This document shows positions 19,032-27,904 of a stretch of DNA of 64,000 nucleotides, in pieces. The stretch comes from Alteromonas sp. RKMC-009. Its GTDB lineage: Bacteria; Pseudomonadota; Gammaproteobacteria; Enterobacterales; Alteromonadaceae. Numbering within the stretch: position 1 is the first letter of the stretch; each line of letters begins with the position of its first letter. Made by a program: the position numbers and the translations under genes. The DNA lies in the NCBI RefSeq assembly GCF_003584565.2, contig NZ_CP031010.1, forward strand, positions 2,728,001-2,792,000, read 5' to 3'. The notes beneath the pieces are model-generated. The model was not told the DNA's origin and did not search any database. It saw only the letters and a program-made list of their open reading frames with translations.

Positions 19032-19613
19032 ATGAATATAAATAAACTATTTTTAGCACTCAGAGAATCATCGTCAGAACCTCACAAGCAGTTAGAAGCC
19101 ACCTACCCGTTTTGTTACCAGATGCGCAGTGAAGCGTTCAGTCCGCTGCATTATGGCAGAGCCTTGTCTGTACTAAGGGCTTTTCACGTTTATGCCGCGC
19201 CTTTCGTGGCCCGCTTACCTGCTGAAATACGTCACCTGATTATAGTCGATGATGTCATTGATGCACTTAACCTGGACCTGCAAATTTTAGGTGTGCAGGA
19301 AGAACAGCCTGAGTTTAAATCTGCATTATCATCTCAGTCACCCACCAGCCTGCTGGCATTCAGTTATGTGTGGATGGGATCATCCATGGGCGGCAGTATT
19401 ATCAGTCGCTGGTTGCAGTCACGCCATCCCGGTTTACCGCAGCAATACTACCGTACCATGGCAGAAACCGGGGCAAACTGGGAAACATTTAAAGCATGCG
19501 CTACTGACTGGGCCGGAGCCAATAATATCAACGATGATGATGCGGGAGACGCTGCCAGACAGGTTTTTGAAAGTATCATTAATACTGCCTCACACTACAG
19601 TGAACCTGCTTAA
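19032..19613 (+). CDS. bphO: Biliverdin-producing heme oxygenase
   Basis: A 193-residue bacterial heme oxygenase that opens heme to biliverdin, iron and CO. The proximal heme histidine is in EPHKQLE near residue 19. The distal helix glycine-rich motif is in YVWMGSSMGGSIIS near residue 115. The protein is soluble and of typical bacterial length. It is divergent from bphP by 84 bases, the classic arrangement for supplying chromophore to a bacteriophytochrome. ATG at 19032 is taken as start; a TTG lies one codon before it, and no strong ribosome binding site is visible. Confidence 0.93.
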   Translation: MNINKLFLALRESSSEPHKQLEATYPFCYQMRSEAFSPLHYGRALSVLRAFHVYAAPFVARLPAEIRHLIIVDDVIDALNLDLQILGVQEEQPEFKSALSSQSPTSLLAFSYVWMGSSMGGSIISRWLQSRHPGLPQQYYRTMAETGANWETFKACATDWAGANNINDDDAGDAARQVFESIINTASHYSEPA

Positions 19614-19701
19614 CTCAAAAGCTGCAAAATCGCCTGCACCTGTCTTCAGGCAGCACAGCGGTTTTGCTATGATTGCAATAAATTAATTAACAGTGAATTT
19701 C

Positions 19702-20511
19702 ATGAAAGTAGTATCTTTTAACATTAACGGGATCCGTGCGCGGTTGCACCAGCTGTCTGCACTGATTGAAAAACACCAGCCGGATGTCATCGGTTTGCAG
19801 GAAATCAAAGTGCATAACGAGCAGTTTCCTGTCGCTGATGTGGAAGCGATGGGTTACCACGTTTTCTTTCACGGACAAAAGAGTCACTACGGTGTGGCTA
19901 TGCTCACAAAAGAGAAGCCGCTGGATGTGCAATACGGTTTTCCCACTGATGAAGAAGACGCTCAACGCCGCATGATCATGGTGACGTTAGCAGGTAAGAA
20001 TGGTCAGCCGGTGCGGGTACTGAATGGCTATTTTCCTCAGGGCGAGAATGAAAAGCATGAAACCAAGTACCCGGCGAAGCGTAAATTCTATGCCGATTTA
20101 ATGGGGTATCTCAGTGGCCACCATAGTCAGGATGACAACGTCATCATTATGGGTGATCTGAACATTTCACCGGCAGACAATGATATCGGCATTGGCGAGG
20201 ATAACCGTAAACGCTGGCTGAAAACCGGCAAATGTTCTTTTTTACCGGAAGAACGTGAGTGGATTAACACACTCTACGACTGGGGCGTGACCGACAGCTT
20301 CAGAGCACAAAATCCGGAAGTAAGCGACCAGTTCAGCTGGTTCGATTACCGCTCAAAAGGATTTAACGACAACCGGGGTTTGCGCATTGACCATATCCTG
20401 GCAACAAAGCCTGTCCATGAAGGGCTTCAGGAAACCGGCATTGATTACGAATTGCGCGGCATTGAAAAGCCGTCTGATCATGCTCCCATCTGGACGGTGT
20501 ATGATATTTAA
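19702..20511 (+). CDS. xthA: Exodeoxyribonuclease III
   Basis: A 269-residue AP endonuclease / 3'-5' exonuclease of base excision repair. The family motifs are in order: [12 protein letters not shown] at the start, [10 protein letters not shown] with the metal Glu near residue 34, NGYFPQGEN near 112, [14 protein letters not shown] near 150, and the catalytic SDHAPIW at the end. The start is the ATG at 19702; an in-frame GTG three codons earlier is less likely. The next gene starts 15 bases downstream. Confidence 0.96.
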   Translation: MKVVSFNINGIRARLHQLSALIEKHQPDVIGLQEIKVHNEQFPVADVEAMGYHVFFHGQKSHYGVAMLTKEKPLDVQYGFPTDEEDAQRRMIMVTLAGKNGQPVRVLNGYFPQGENEKHETKYPAKRKFYADLMGYLSGHHSQDDNVIIMGDLNISPADNDIGIGEDNRKRWLKTGKCSFLPEEREWINTLYDWGVTDSFRAQNPEVSDQFSWFDYRSKGFNDNRGLRIDHILATKPVHEGLQETGIDYELRGIEKPSDHAPIWTVYDI

Positions 20512-20526
20512 CTAACGAGGTCATCA

Positions 20527-21171
20527 TTGACAAGCCTGCAGACATTCGCACTTATTCTGTTCACCGGACTGATGATTGTGATAATCAGGAATCTGTCCTG
20601 GCAGGCTCTGTTAAAAGATAAGAGACAGCAGCATGTGTTATTCGGTTATACCGCGCTGCTGTTTTTTTTATGGATTTTCCGTGCCGGGATTTATCAGGGG
20701 CTGGATGTTCATTTTTTATGGCTGAGTGCACTAACGCTGACACTCGGATTCAGAAAGGCGCTGATTGCCGGAGCCGTGGCCCTTACCGGTATAACATTAA
20801 CCGGTACTGAACAATGGCATATGATTGGTGTAAACGGCCTGCTTGGCGTTGTCATACCTGTGTGCGTCAGCTATGTCATATTTATGACCGCATTTCACAA
20901 AATCCCCCGTAATCTGTTCGTCTACATCTTTGCCTGTGCATTTTTCCCGGGCGCCATAGTCATTGCTTTAAAAATGGGTTTGCTGGGGGGATATTACCTG
21001 GCTGACGGTTTATATGACTGGCAAACCGTAAGAGATAACTACCTTATTCTTATCCCCTTACTGCTCTTCCCCGAAGGACTGTTAAATGGTATGACTATGA
21101 CATTGCTTATCGTCTATAAACCTGAACTGGTCTACACCTTCCATGACAAATTCTATATCGACGGAAAATAA
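20527..21171 (+). CDS. Integral membrane protein, ECF-permease-like
   Basis: A 214-residue membrane protein with six or so hydrophobic segments. It resembles the conserved membrane proteins annotated as energy-coupling-factor type permeases (a CbiM-like fold), but it lacks neighbouring A and T components and the N-terminal CbiM metal-binding residues are not apparent. It starts with TTG at 20527, preceded by AACGAGG, and follows xthA by 15 bases. Its end overlaps the next gene by 29 bases, suggesting translational coupling. The substrate is unknown. Confidence 0.65.
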   Translation: MTSLQTFALILFTGLMIVIIRNLSWQALLKDKRQQHVLFGYTALLFFLWIFRAGIYQGLDVHFLWLSALTLTLGFRKALIAGAVALTGITLTGTEQWHMIGVNGLLGVVIPVCVSYVIFMTAFHKIPRNLFVYIFACAFFPGAIVIALKMGLLGGYYLADGLYDWQTVRDNYLILIPLLLFPEGLLNGMTMTLLIVYKPELVYTFHDKFYIDGK

Positions 21172-21766
21172 CCAACAGCCATTGCGTATTGCCATCGTGA
21201 TTTACCCTGACGCTGAAGTACTTGATTTCGCCGGGCCCTACGAAGTTTTCACTACAGCAGTGCGGGTCCACCAGTTTAACTGGCAGGTACAACTGGTAGC
21301 AGAAACAGCCATGATTAAAGCCCGTGCGGGTTTTATGGTACAGAGCCACGCTACATTTGCAGATGCAGAGAAACCGGACATCCTGGTGGTGGTTGGCGGC
21401 GATCATACCCGCGAAGTGAACAATCCTGTGTTACTGGCATGGATCAAACAGGCATCTGCTAGTACAAAGATAGTGGCGTCAGTGTGTACCGGTGCATTCT
21501 TGCTTGCCGAAGCAGGAATTGTGGATACTCATAATATGACAACACATTGGGAGGACATTGCTGATTTGCGCAGGCTTTATCCGTCACTCACTGTGCATGA
21601 AAATTGCCGGGTAGTGAATCAGGGCACACTTTACAGCAGTGGCGGAATATCAGCCGGCATCGACATGGCGTTAACGCTGGTGGCTGACATTACGAAGAAA
21701 ACTGATGCTGAAGCAACAGCCAGACAAATGGAATACCGGTGGGACGACAGCTGTCTGCGCGTATAG
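21143..21766 (+). CDS. DJ-1/PfpI family protein
   Basis: A 207-residue class I glutamine amidotransferase-like protein of the DJ-1/PfpI superfamily. The nucleophile-elbow cysteine is in SVCTGAFLLAEAG near residue 115, and the acidic partner lies in DAEVLDFAGPYEVF near residue 25. This subgroup resembles the N-terminal domain of GlxA/FtrA-type AraC regulators, but no DNA-binding domain follows. Members include isonitrile hydratases and other hydrolases; the activity here is unknown. It overlaps the upstream membrane protein gene by 29 bases. Confidence 0.85.
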   Translation: MTNSISTENNQQPLRIAIVIYPDAEVLDFAGPYEVFTTAVRVHQFNWQVQLVAETAMIKARAGFMVQSHATFADAEKPDILVVVGGDHTREVNNPVLLAWIKQASASTKIVASVCTGAFLLAEAGIVDTHNMTTHWEDIADLRRLYPSLTVHENCRVVNQGTLYSSGGISAGIDMALTLVADITKKTDAEATARQMEYRWDDSCLRV

Positions 21767-21780
21767 CGCAGACACGTTTA
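21752..21780 (+). terminator. Hairpin between convergent genes
   Basis: TGTCTGCGC and GCGCAGACA form a perfect 9-bp stem with a GTATA loop that includes the stop codon of the DJ-1-like gene. The T-run is weak (CGTTTA), so it is a probable rather than certain terminator. It could serve both converging genes. Confidence 0.5.
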
Positions 21781-21792
21781 AAGCAGGAAAGA

Positions 21793-22359
21793 TCAGTCTT
21801 TCTTGTAAAGAATATCCATCACACCGGCCAGTTCGGTTTTGCCTTCCCGCACTTCTTCTTCACTCAAACCGGCGATTTCGTGAGGAAATACCAGCCACTC
21901 ATCACTCTGGTTTACATAATAGTCAGGAACAATTTCTGTCTTATTGTTCTGTGGCTTGTACCAGGGGCAAGCAATACGGATGTCTTTCGGCATATTCAGA
22001 CGCATCAGTTTACGCACCTGGTTGATAAGCGCATCCACACTGCGGCCGGAATCAAATACATCATCAACGATCAGCAGTTTGTCGTCAGCATTAGCATTTT
22101 CGACCAGATAATGCAGACCGTGAACACGGATTTCTTTCGACTGTTTATTGATACCGTAGTAAGACGATGTTCTCACTGCGATATGGTCAGTGGGAGTATT
22201 TTTGAATTCAAAAAATTCCTGAACGGCGATACCAATAGGCGCACCACCACGCCAGATACCGATAATGAAGTCCGGCCGGAAGCCATCTTCATATACCATA
22301 GCCGCTAAACGGAACGAGTCTTCCAGAAGAGATTGGGAGGTAATAAAGTTTTTGTTCAT
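21793..22359 (-). CDS. Phosphoribosyltransferase, hypoxanthine/xanthine type
   Basis: A 188-residue type I phosphoribosyltransferase. The PRPP-binding motif LLIVDDVFDSGRSVDAL lies near residue 95, and the early loop IIGIWRGGAPIG near 33. The family attaches ribose-5-phosphate to purine bases for salvage; this subgroup is often annotated hypoxanthine or xanthine phosphoribosyltransferase. The base specificity cannot be settled here. It is convergent with the DJ-1-like gene, and lolC follows downstream on the same strand. Confidence 0.85.
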   Translation of the reverse strand: MNKNFITSQSLLEDSFRLAAMVYEDGFRPDFIIGIWRGGAPIGIAVQEFFEFKNTPTDHIAVRTSSYYGINKQSKEIRVHGLHYLVENANADDKLLIVDDVFDSGRSVDALINQVRKLMRLNMPKDIRIACPWYKPQNNKTEIVPDYYVNQSDEWLVFPHEIAGLSEEEVREGKTELAGVMDILYKKD

Positions 22360-22458
22360 AGCATTTATCCGGCCAGATTTGAAAGGCGGGAAGTATAGTG
22401 AAAATTAGGGTTATTTGCACGCAAAATTAACCACATGGTCAACATGGTACAAGCCAGT

Positions 22459-23655
22459 TTATTCGTTCTGCAGCGCCGTAGCAGGATGCACTTTCATTGC
22501 TCTCACAGCAGGGTAAACACTGGCCAGCAAACACAGTCCCAGTGAAAACAGTGTCACCATAATGACCTGATGCCAGCGTAAATCCACAGGGATCCCCTGC
22601 CCGTCGGCAGACAATGCCAGCTGAATATCCAGCAGTGACAGCAAATTATTCAGTTGCAGCACTACCACAACACCCAGTACCAGACCAAGTATAGCGCCCT
22701 TCACACCGTTAAACAGGCCGTTAAGTAAAAAGACTGTCCGTATCTGACCGGCTTCCATTCCCTGAGTTTGTAAGATGGCAATGTCACCCTGCTTTTCAGT
22801 GACTACCATCACCAGTGCAGAAACAATATTAAATCCAGCGACTGCAATGATGAGAAGCAGCATCATAAACATCATGTTTTTTTCCATTTTCACGGCATCG
22901 AACAAGGGGCCCTGACGTTCCCGCCAGTTATCGGATGAAAAGCCCTGCCCGTCTAATGTGTTTATGACCGCACTGTAATTAAAAGCGTCGTTGAGAAAAA
23001 GGCGGGTGTCTGCGGGCGCATCCTGAGGTTTCCGCAACAACCTTTTCAGATCGTCCAGATGCATAAAGATGACCTTGTCATCCATCTGAGAATTGACCCC
23101 GTAAAGTCCTGCTACTTTTACAATACGCTGAGCCGGCATGCGTCCCAACGGGGTATATACACTGGCTCCTGCCACAAGAAGGCGCATTGTATCCCCCGGC
23201 CTGAGATCGAGTTGAACAGCCAGCGCCTGACCGGCAATCACATTAAAACTGCCGCTTTCCAGACCGGTGAACTTACCGGCCACCATGTTTTCTGCCACCA
23301 CAGAGCCCTGCATATCTTCCGGCACAACGCCCTGAATCTGCACACCTCTCAGCCCGCTTCTTGCCTGTAAAACCCCTTCTGTTTCGATAAACGGCATGAC
23401 ATGGTCTACACCGGCAATGCTTTCAAAGGGGGCCGCAGATGGTTCAGCATGTACAACCACATGAGGAAGAATGCCCAGAATGCGCTGCTTTAATTGTCCT
23501 TCAAACCCGTTCATCACGGATAACACAATGATCAGCGCCATCAAACCCAGTGCAATCCCGGCGACTGAAAAAAAGTTAATGAACGAAACAAAGCTATTTT
23601 GTTTATTCGCAGTAGAATAGCGCAGCGCCAGAAAGGCAGAGACTGGTTGAAACAT
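22459..23655 (-). CDS. lolC: Lipoprotein-releasing ABC transporter permease, LolC type
   Basis: A 398-residue MacB/FtsX-fold permease. It opens with MFQPVSAFLALRY, close to the start of E. coli LolC, then a first membrane helix, a large periplasmic domain (about residues 50-265) and three C-terminal helices. LolCDE extracts outer-membrane lipoproteins from the inner membrane. The start at 23655 is chosen by that similarity; a longer frame to 23802 would run into the divergent PilZ gene. Neither lolD nor lolE is adjacent, which is unusual; they may lie elsewhere, or this may be a LolF-type homodimeric permease. Confidence 0.88.
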   Translation of the reverse strand: MFQPVSAFLALRYSTANKQNSFVSFINFFSVAGIALGLMALIIVLSVMNGFEGQLKQRILGILPHVVVHAEPSAAPFESIAGVDHVMPFIETEGVLQARSGLRGVQIQGVVPEDMQGSVVAENMVAGKFTGLESGSFNVIAGQALAVQLDLRPGDTMRLLVAGASVYTPLGRMPAQRIVKVAGLYGVNSQMDDKVIFMHLDDLKRLLRKPQDAPADTRLFLNDAFNYSAVINTLDGQGFSSDNWRERQGPLFDAVKMEKNMMFMMLLLIIAVAGFNIVSALVMVVTEKQGDIAILQTQGMEAGQIRTVFLLNGLFNGVKGAILGLVLGVVVVLQLNNLLSLLDIQLALSADGQGIPVDLRWHQVIMVTLFSLGLCLLASVYPAVRAMKVHPATALQNE

Positions 23656-23766
23656 GAAAACCCGGCGTCGGAAAAAGTAAATGGCGTAATACGGCAACCG
23701 TATTAGTAAAGTTGTTAGTCTACGTGTAAGCTTTACTACGTACAAGATTGATGTAGCAGGATTTAA

Positions 23767-24360
23767 ATGAGCAACGAGACACTGGCAGATAAACAGGCAC
23801 AATTCGACGAGTTCTTCATGATTACCAGTGAACTGCCGGTAAACGTAGTGCCGCTGGAAGCGGGTAAACCCGTTCCTGCCAGTGACGATCTTGAATCCGT
23901 CATGCCCTATGCATTCAGAATTGCCGGGGAAATGGCAGCCATCGAGGCACAGGCATTAAGACCGCTGCGTAACCTCGGAGACCACGCTGCAGCGCTAACC
24001 GATTACCTGAACCATCAGGCCAGAAAAATCGACCTGATGATGTCTTATATACTGCACCAGCAGGATGATGAGACCTGTCGCTATCAGACCGTTAAGTTTG
24101 GCGGCGGCGGTATAATTGTCAGTACCACATCGCCTTACGAAACCGGTACGCTGGCTGAACTGAAGCTGTTTCTCAATCAGGAAGCGGCGGCTGTTTATTG
24201 TTTCGGTGAAGTTATTGCTTGCCAGCAGCACGGAGATGATTACCATATATCCTTCATTTTCCGCAGCATCCGCGAACAGGATCAGGAATTGCTGGTGCGC
24301 GCCAGTTTGCATTTGCAAACCCAGCAGCTGCGCAAACGCGCTCAGGACAAACAGGAATAG
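23767..24360 (+). CDS. PilZ domain protein
   Basis: A 197-residue cytoplasmic protein resembling atypical PilZ proteins. The middle of the protein has the KFGGGGIIVSTTSPYETG stretch near residue 113, in the place of the D/N-x-S-x-x-G part of PilZ, and IREQDQELLVRASLHLQTQQ at the end. The canonical N-terminal RxxxR arginines are not clear, so c-di-GMP binding is not certain. CAGGA precedes the ATG. It lies upstream of mfd by 50 bases on the same strand. Confidence 0.7.
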   Translation: MSNETLADKQAQFDEFFMITSELPVNVVPLEAGKPVPASDDLESVMPYAFRIAGEMAAIEAQALRPLRNLGDHAAALTDYLNHQARKIDLMMSYILHQQDDETCRYQTVKFGGGGIIVSTTSPYETGTLAELKLFLNQEAAAVYCFGEVIACQQHGDDYHISFIFRSIREQDQELLVRASLHLQTQQLRKRAQDKQE

Positions 24361-24410
24361 TTCGCTCTCACGCAACTCCATGATAACCAGCCAATAGTTT
24401 TCAAGGTGAC

Positions 24411-27400
24411 ATGACAGCCACAATTTTTTCTTTACCACTGCCGAAGGCCAAAAAAGCCGGCAGCACGGGTGATCACCAGCAATGGGGTCAGTTAAAAGGC
24501 AGTAGCCGCGCTCTGGCCGTCAGCCAGACATATAAGCAGCATAAAGGACCGGTGGTTGTTATCACCGCTGACACACCGTCTGCCATGAAGCTCCAGCGGG
24601 AACTTGCATGGTTTTTAGATAACGACCGTAGTGTCACCACCTTGTTCCCTGACTGGGAAACTCTGCCTTATGATATGTTTTCGCCCCATCAGGATATTGT
24701 TTCCCAGCGGATGGAAACCTTGTACCGGATGGCGAACGAGCCCCGCGGTATCTTCATCGTTCCCGTAAACACGCTGATGCAACGGCTGGCACCGGTAGAT
24801 TATTTGAATAAATATCTGCTGATGGTTCATAAAGGCGATACCCTTGACCGTGAACAGTTCCGGCGCAATCTCGAACAAGCCGGCTATCTGCATGTAAACC
24901 AGGTAATGAGCCACAGCGAATTTTCCATTCGCGGTTCAATTATCGACCTGTTTCCCATGGGCAGTGACAGACCATTCCGCATTGATTTATTCGATGATGA
25001 AATTGATTCTATCCGCTATTTTGAAACAGAAAATCAGCGCTCTGCGGATGCCGTAGATGAAATACGGTTGTTACCGGCGAGAGAATTTCCCACCGACAAA
25101 GCTGCACTGTCAGCCTTCAGAGCCCGTTACCTGGAAACCTTCGACAGCAACAGTTCGCAGGAATCGGTATTAAGTCAGGTATCCAAAGGCACCATGCCAG
25201 GCGGTATCGAATACTACCTGCCGCTGTTTTTTGACCATACTGCTACCCTGTTTGACTATCTCCACGATAATGCCGTCCTGATGCTGCATGGCGATGTCAT
25301 GGACGCCAGCGAGTTTTACTGGGCAGATGTGGCAGAGCGTTACGAACAGCGCAGATACGACTTATCACGCCCCCTGCTCAGCCCTGAAGCACTGTTTCTG
25401 CCAGTTAACCAACTTTTCGAACAGGTTAAAAACTGGCCGCGGATTTCACTGCATACAGACGCTTTAGAAGAAAAAGCAGGAAAATCCAACCTCGGATGCG
25501 AAAGCCTTAAAGACATCGCATTTAATCCGCAGAAGAAACAGCCGGCTCAGGCGCTGACGGAAAAAATGAAAGCCGCGCGGAATGCCGGCAGCCGTGTGCT
25601 TTTCTGTGCTGAATCTCAGGGACGGCGAGAAAATCTGCTGACTCTGCTGAATAAAGCAGGGATCCGCCCTGAGGCCGTTCAGCAATTCAGTGCCTTCATC
25701 GACAGTGATGTTGCTACAGGTATTTGCGTTGGTCTGGTTGAAAACAGCTTCGAGTTGCAGCGTGAACAGGGCAATATTCTGTTTATTACTGAAACAGAAC
25801 TGCTGGGCCATAAGGTCAGTCAGCGCCGCTTACGTGACAAACGGCAGGCAACGGATGAAAGTGCCATTATCCGCAACCTCGCCGAACTGTCGGTTGGACA
25901 ACCTGTGGTACATTTTGACCACGGCGTGGGCAGGTATACGGGTTTGCAAACCCTGGATGCCGGCGGCGTGATGACCGAGTACGTTTGCATTGAATATGCA
26001 AAGCAGTCAAAACTCTACGTCCCCGTGTCTTCTCTACATCTGATTTCACGCTATACCGGCGGCGATGTGGATCATGCACCACTGAACTCACTGGGCTCAG
26101 ATGCGTGGACAAAGGCGAAACAAAAAGCTGCCGAGAAGGTCCGCGATGTGGCTGCGGAGCTGTTGAATGTCTATGCCAAACGGGCAGCGAAACCGGGTTA
26201 CGCCTACGACATCAACTGGGAAGATTACCAGAGTTTTGCCGACAGCTTTCCTTTTGAAGAAACACCGGATCAAATTCAGGCCATCAATGCGGTTATTCAG
26301 GATATGGGTTCACCGCAGGCCATGGACAGACTGGTTTGTGGTGATGTGGGCTTCGGTAAAACAGAAGTAGCCATGCGGGCAGCATTTTTGGCTGCCAATC
26401 ACGGTAAACAGGTGGCCATACTTGTGCCAACCACCCTGCTGGCACAACAACATTTTGAGAACTTCAAAGACCGCTTTGCAAACTGGCCGTTTAATATTCA
26501 GGTAATGAGCCGTTTTGTCAGCGGTAAAGCGCAGAAATCCGTTGTCGACGGCATCAAAGAGGGCCAGGTAGACATCGTGGTGGGCACTCATAAACTGCTC
26601 AGCAGTGACATTGAATTTAATGATCTTGGCCTTGTGATCATTGACGAAGAACACCGCTTTGGCGTGCGTCAAAAGGAAAAATTCAAATCCCTGCGTGCAG
26701 ACGTAGATATTCTGACCCTTACCGCTACCCCCATACCAAGAACGCTGAACATGGCATTGTCCGGTATGCGTGATTTATCCATCATCGCTACGCCGCCGGC
26801 ACGCCGTTTATCGATAAAGACTTTTGTGCAGCAACGCAATACGTCCGTGATCCGTGAAGCGGTTATGCGTGAAATTCTTCGCGGTGGTCAGGTTTACTTC
26901 CTCCACAATGAAGTGGATACCATCGAAAAAACCGCGAAAGAAATTGCCGAAATTGTCCCTGAAGCGCGTATTGCCACCGGTCACGGACAAATGCGTGAGC
27001 GGGAACTGGAAACCGTGATGAGTGATTTCTATCATCAGCGCTATAACGTGCTGGTGTGTACCACAATCATTGAGACCGGTATCGACGTTCCTACCGCTAA
27101 CACTATCATTATGGACAGAGCCGACCACCTCGGTCTGGCGCAGCTTCACCAGTTACGCGGACGTGTGGGCCGTTCTCACCACCAGGCATACGCATATCTG
27201 CTTACCCCGCATCCGAAGCGGATGACGAAAGATGCGGCCAAGCGTCTGGAAGCCATCGCCAGCCTGGAAGATCTGGGTGCAGGCTTCGCACTGGCTACCC
27301 ATGACCTTGAAATTCGCGGTGCCGGTGAATTGCTCGGCGATGATCAATCGGGTCAGATTGCCTCTATCGGTTTTACGCTGTACATGGATATGCTGGACCA

Positions 27401-27902
27401 GGCTGTGACAGCATTGAAAGAAGGCCGCGAGCCCAGTCTGGAAGATGCCTCAGCCAATCAGACGGAAATTGAGCTGCGTATTCCTGCGCTGCTGCCCGAT
27501 GACTATATTGCAGATGTGAATCAGCGTCTTTCACTCTATAAGCAACTGGCAAGTTGTCAGAGTAAAGATGCCATTGATGAATTCCAGGTTGAGTGTATAG
27601 ACAGATTTGGCTTACTGCCGTTGCCGGCAAAACAACTTATCAAAGTCGCTGAACTCAAACTCATCGCAAAACGGTTGGGTATAACAAAAATCGACCTGAC
27701 CAGCATTGGCGGCACCATTGAATTCAGAGAAAATACGCCAGTGGATCCGGGGTATATCATCCAACTGGTACAAACCCGTTCTGATACGTTCCGTTTTGAA
27801 GGCAGCCAGAAGTTGCGTCTGGTGAAGAAAACCGAAACAGCAGAAGAACGGTTATCCCTGATTGAAAATGTACTGAACGACTTTGCCATGGAGACAAAGT
27901 AA
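24411..27902 (+). CDS. mfd: Transcription-repair coupling factor
   Basis: A 1163-residue Mfd translocase, which displaces RNA polymerase stalled at DNA lesions and recruits UvrA. Domains in order: UvrB-homology module (about 1-340), the RNA polymerase interaction (CarD-like) domain around 480-560, and a superfamily 2 motor with Walker A GDVGFGKTEVAM near 643 and the DEEH box IIDEEHRFGVRQKEK near 745. The TRG motif and the C-terminal UvrA-masking domain follow. The length is normal (E. coli Mfd 1148). AAGGTG precedes the ATG. csiV follows after two bases. Confidence 0.97.
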   Translation: MTATIFSLPLPKAKKAGSTGDHQQWGQLKGSSRALAVSQTYKQHKGPVVVITADTPSAMKLQRELAWFLDNDRSVTTLFPDWETLPYDMFSPHQDIVSQRMETLYRMANEPRGIFIVPVNTLMQRLAPVDYLNKYLLMVHKGDTLDREQFRRNLEQAGYLHVNQVMSHSEFSIRGSIIDLFPMGSDRPFRIDLFDDEIDSIRYFETENQRSADAVDEIRLLPAREFPTDKAALSAFRARYLETFDSNSSQESVLSQVSKGTMPGGIEYYLPLFFDHTATLFDYLHDNAVLMLHGDVMDASEFYWADVAERYEQRRYDLSRPLLSPEALFLPVNQLFEQVKNWPRISLHTDALEEKAGKSNLGCESLKDIAFNPQKKQPAQALTEKMKAARNAGSRVLFCAESQGRRENLLTLLNKAGIRPEAVQQFSAFIDSDVATGICVGLVENSFELQREQGNILFITETELLGHKVSQRRLRDKRQATDESAIIRNLAELSVGQPVVHFDHGVGRYTGLQTLDAGGVMTEYVCIEYAKQSKLYVPVSSLHLISRYTGGDVDHAPLNSLGSDAWTKAKQKAAEKVRDVAAELLNVYAKRAAKPGYAYDINWEDYQSFADSFPFEETPDQIQAINAVIQDMGSPQAMDRLVCGDVGFGKTEVAMRAAFLAANHGKQVAILVPTTLLAQQHFENFKDRFANWPFNIQVMSRFVSGKAQKSVVDGIKEGQVDIVVGTHKLLSSDIEFNDLGLVIIDEEHRFGVRQKEKFKSLRADVDILTLTATPIPRTLNMALSGMRDLSIIATPPARRLSIKTFVQQRNTSVIREAVMREILRGGQVYFLHNEVDTIEKTAKEIAEIVPEARIATGHGQMRERELETVMSDFYHQRYNVLVCTTIIETGIDVPTANTIIMDRADHLGLAQLHQLRGRVGRSHHQAYAYLLTPHPKRMTKDAAKRLEAIASLEDLGAGFALATHDLEIRGAGELLGDDQSGQIASIGFTLYMDMLDQAVTALKEGREPSLEDASANQTEIELRIPALLPDDYIADVNQRLSLYKQLASCQSKDAIDEFQVECIDRFGLLPLPAKQLIKVAELKLIAKRLGITKIDLTSIGGTIEFRENTPVDPGYIIQLVQTRSDTFRFEGSQKLRLVKKTETAEERLSLIENVLNDFAMETK

Positions 27903-27904
27903 GC

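Noticed and set aside
23656..23802. Longer N-terminus for lolC
   Set aside because: The extra 49 residues do not resemble LolC and overlap the divergent PilZ gene; MFQPV at 23655 is the family start.
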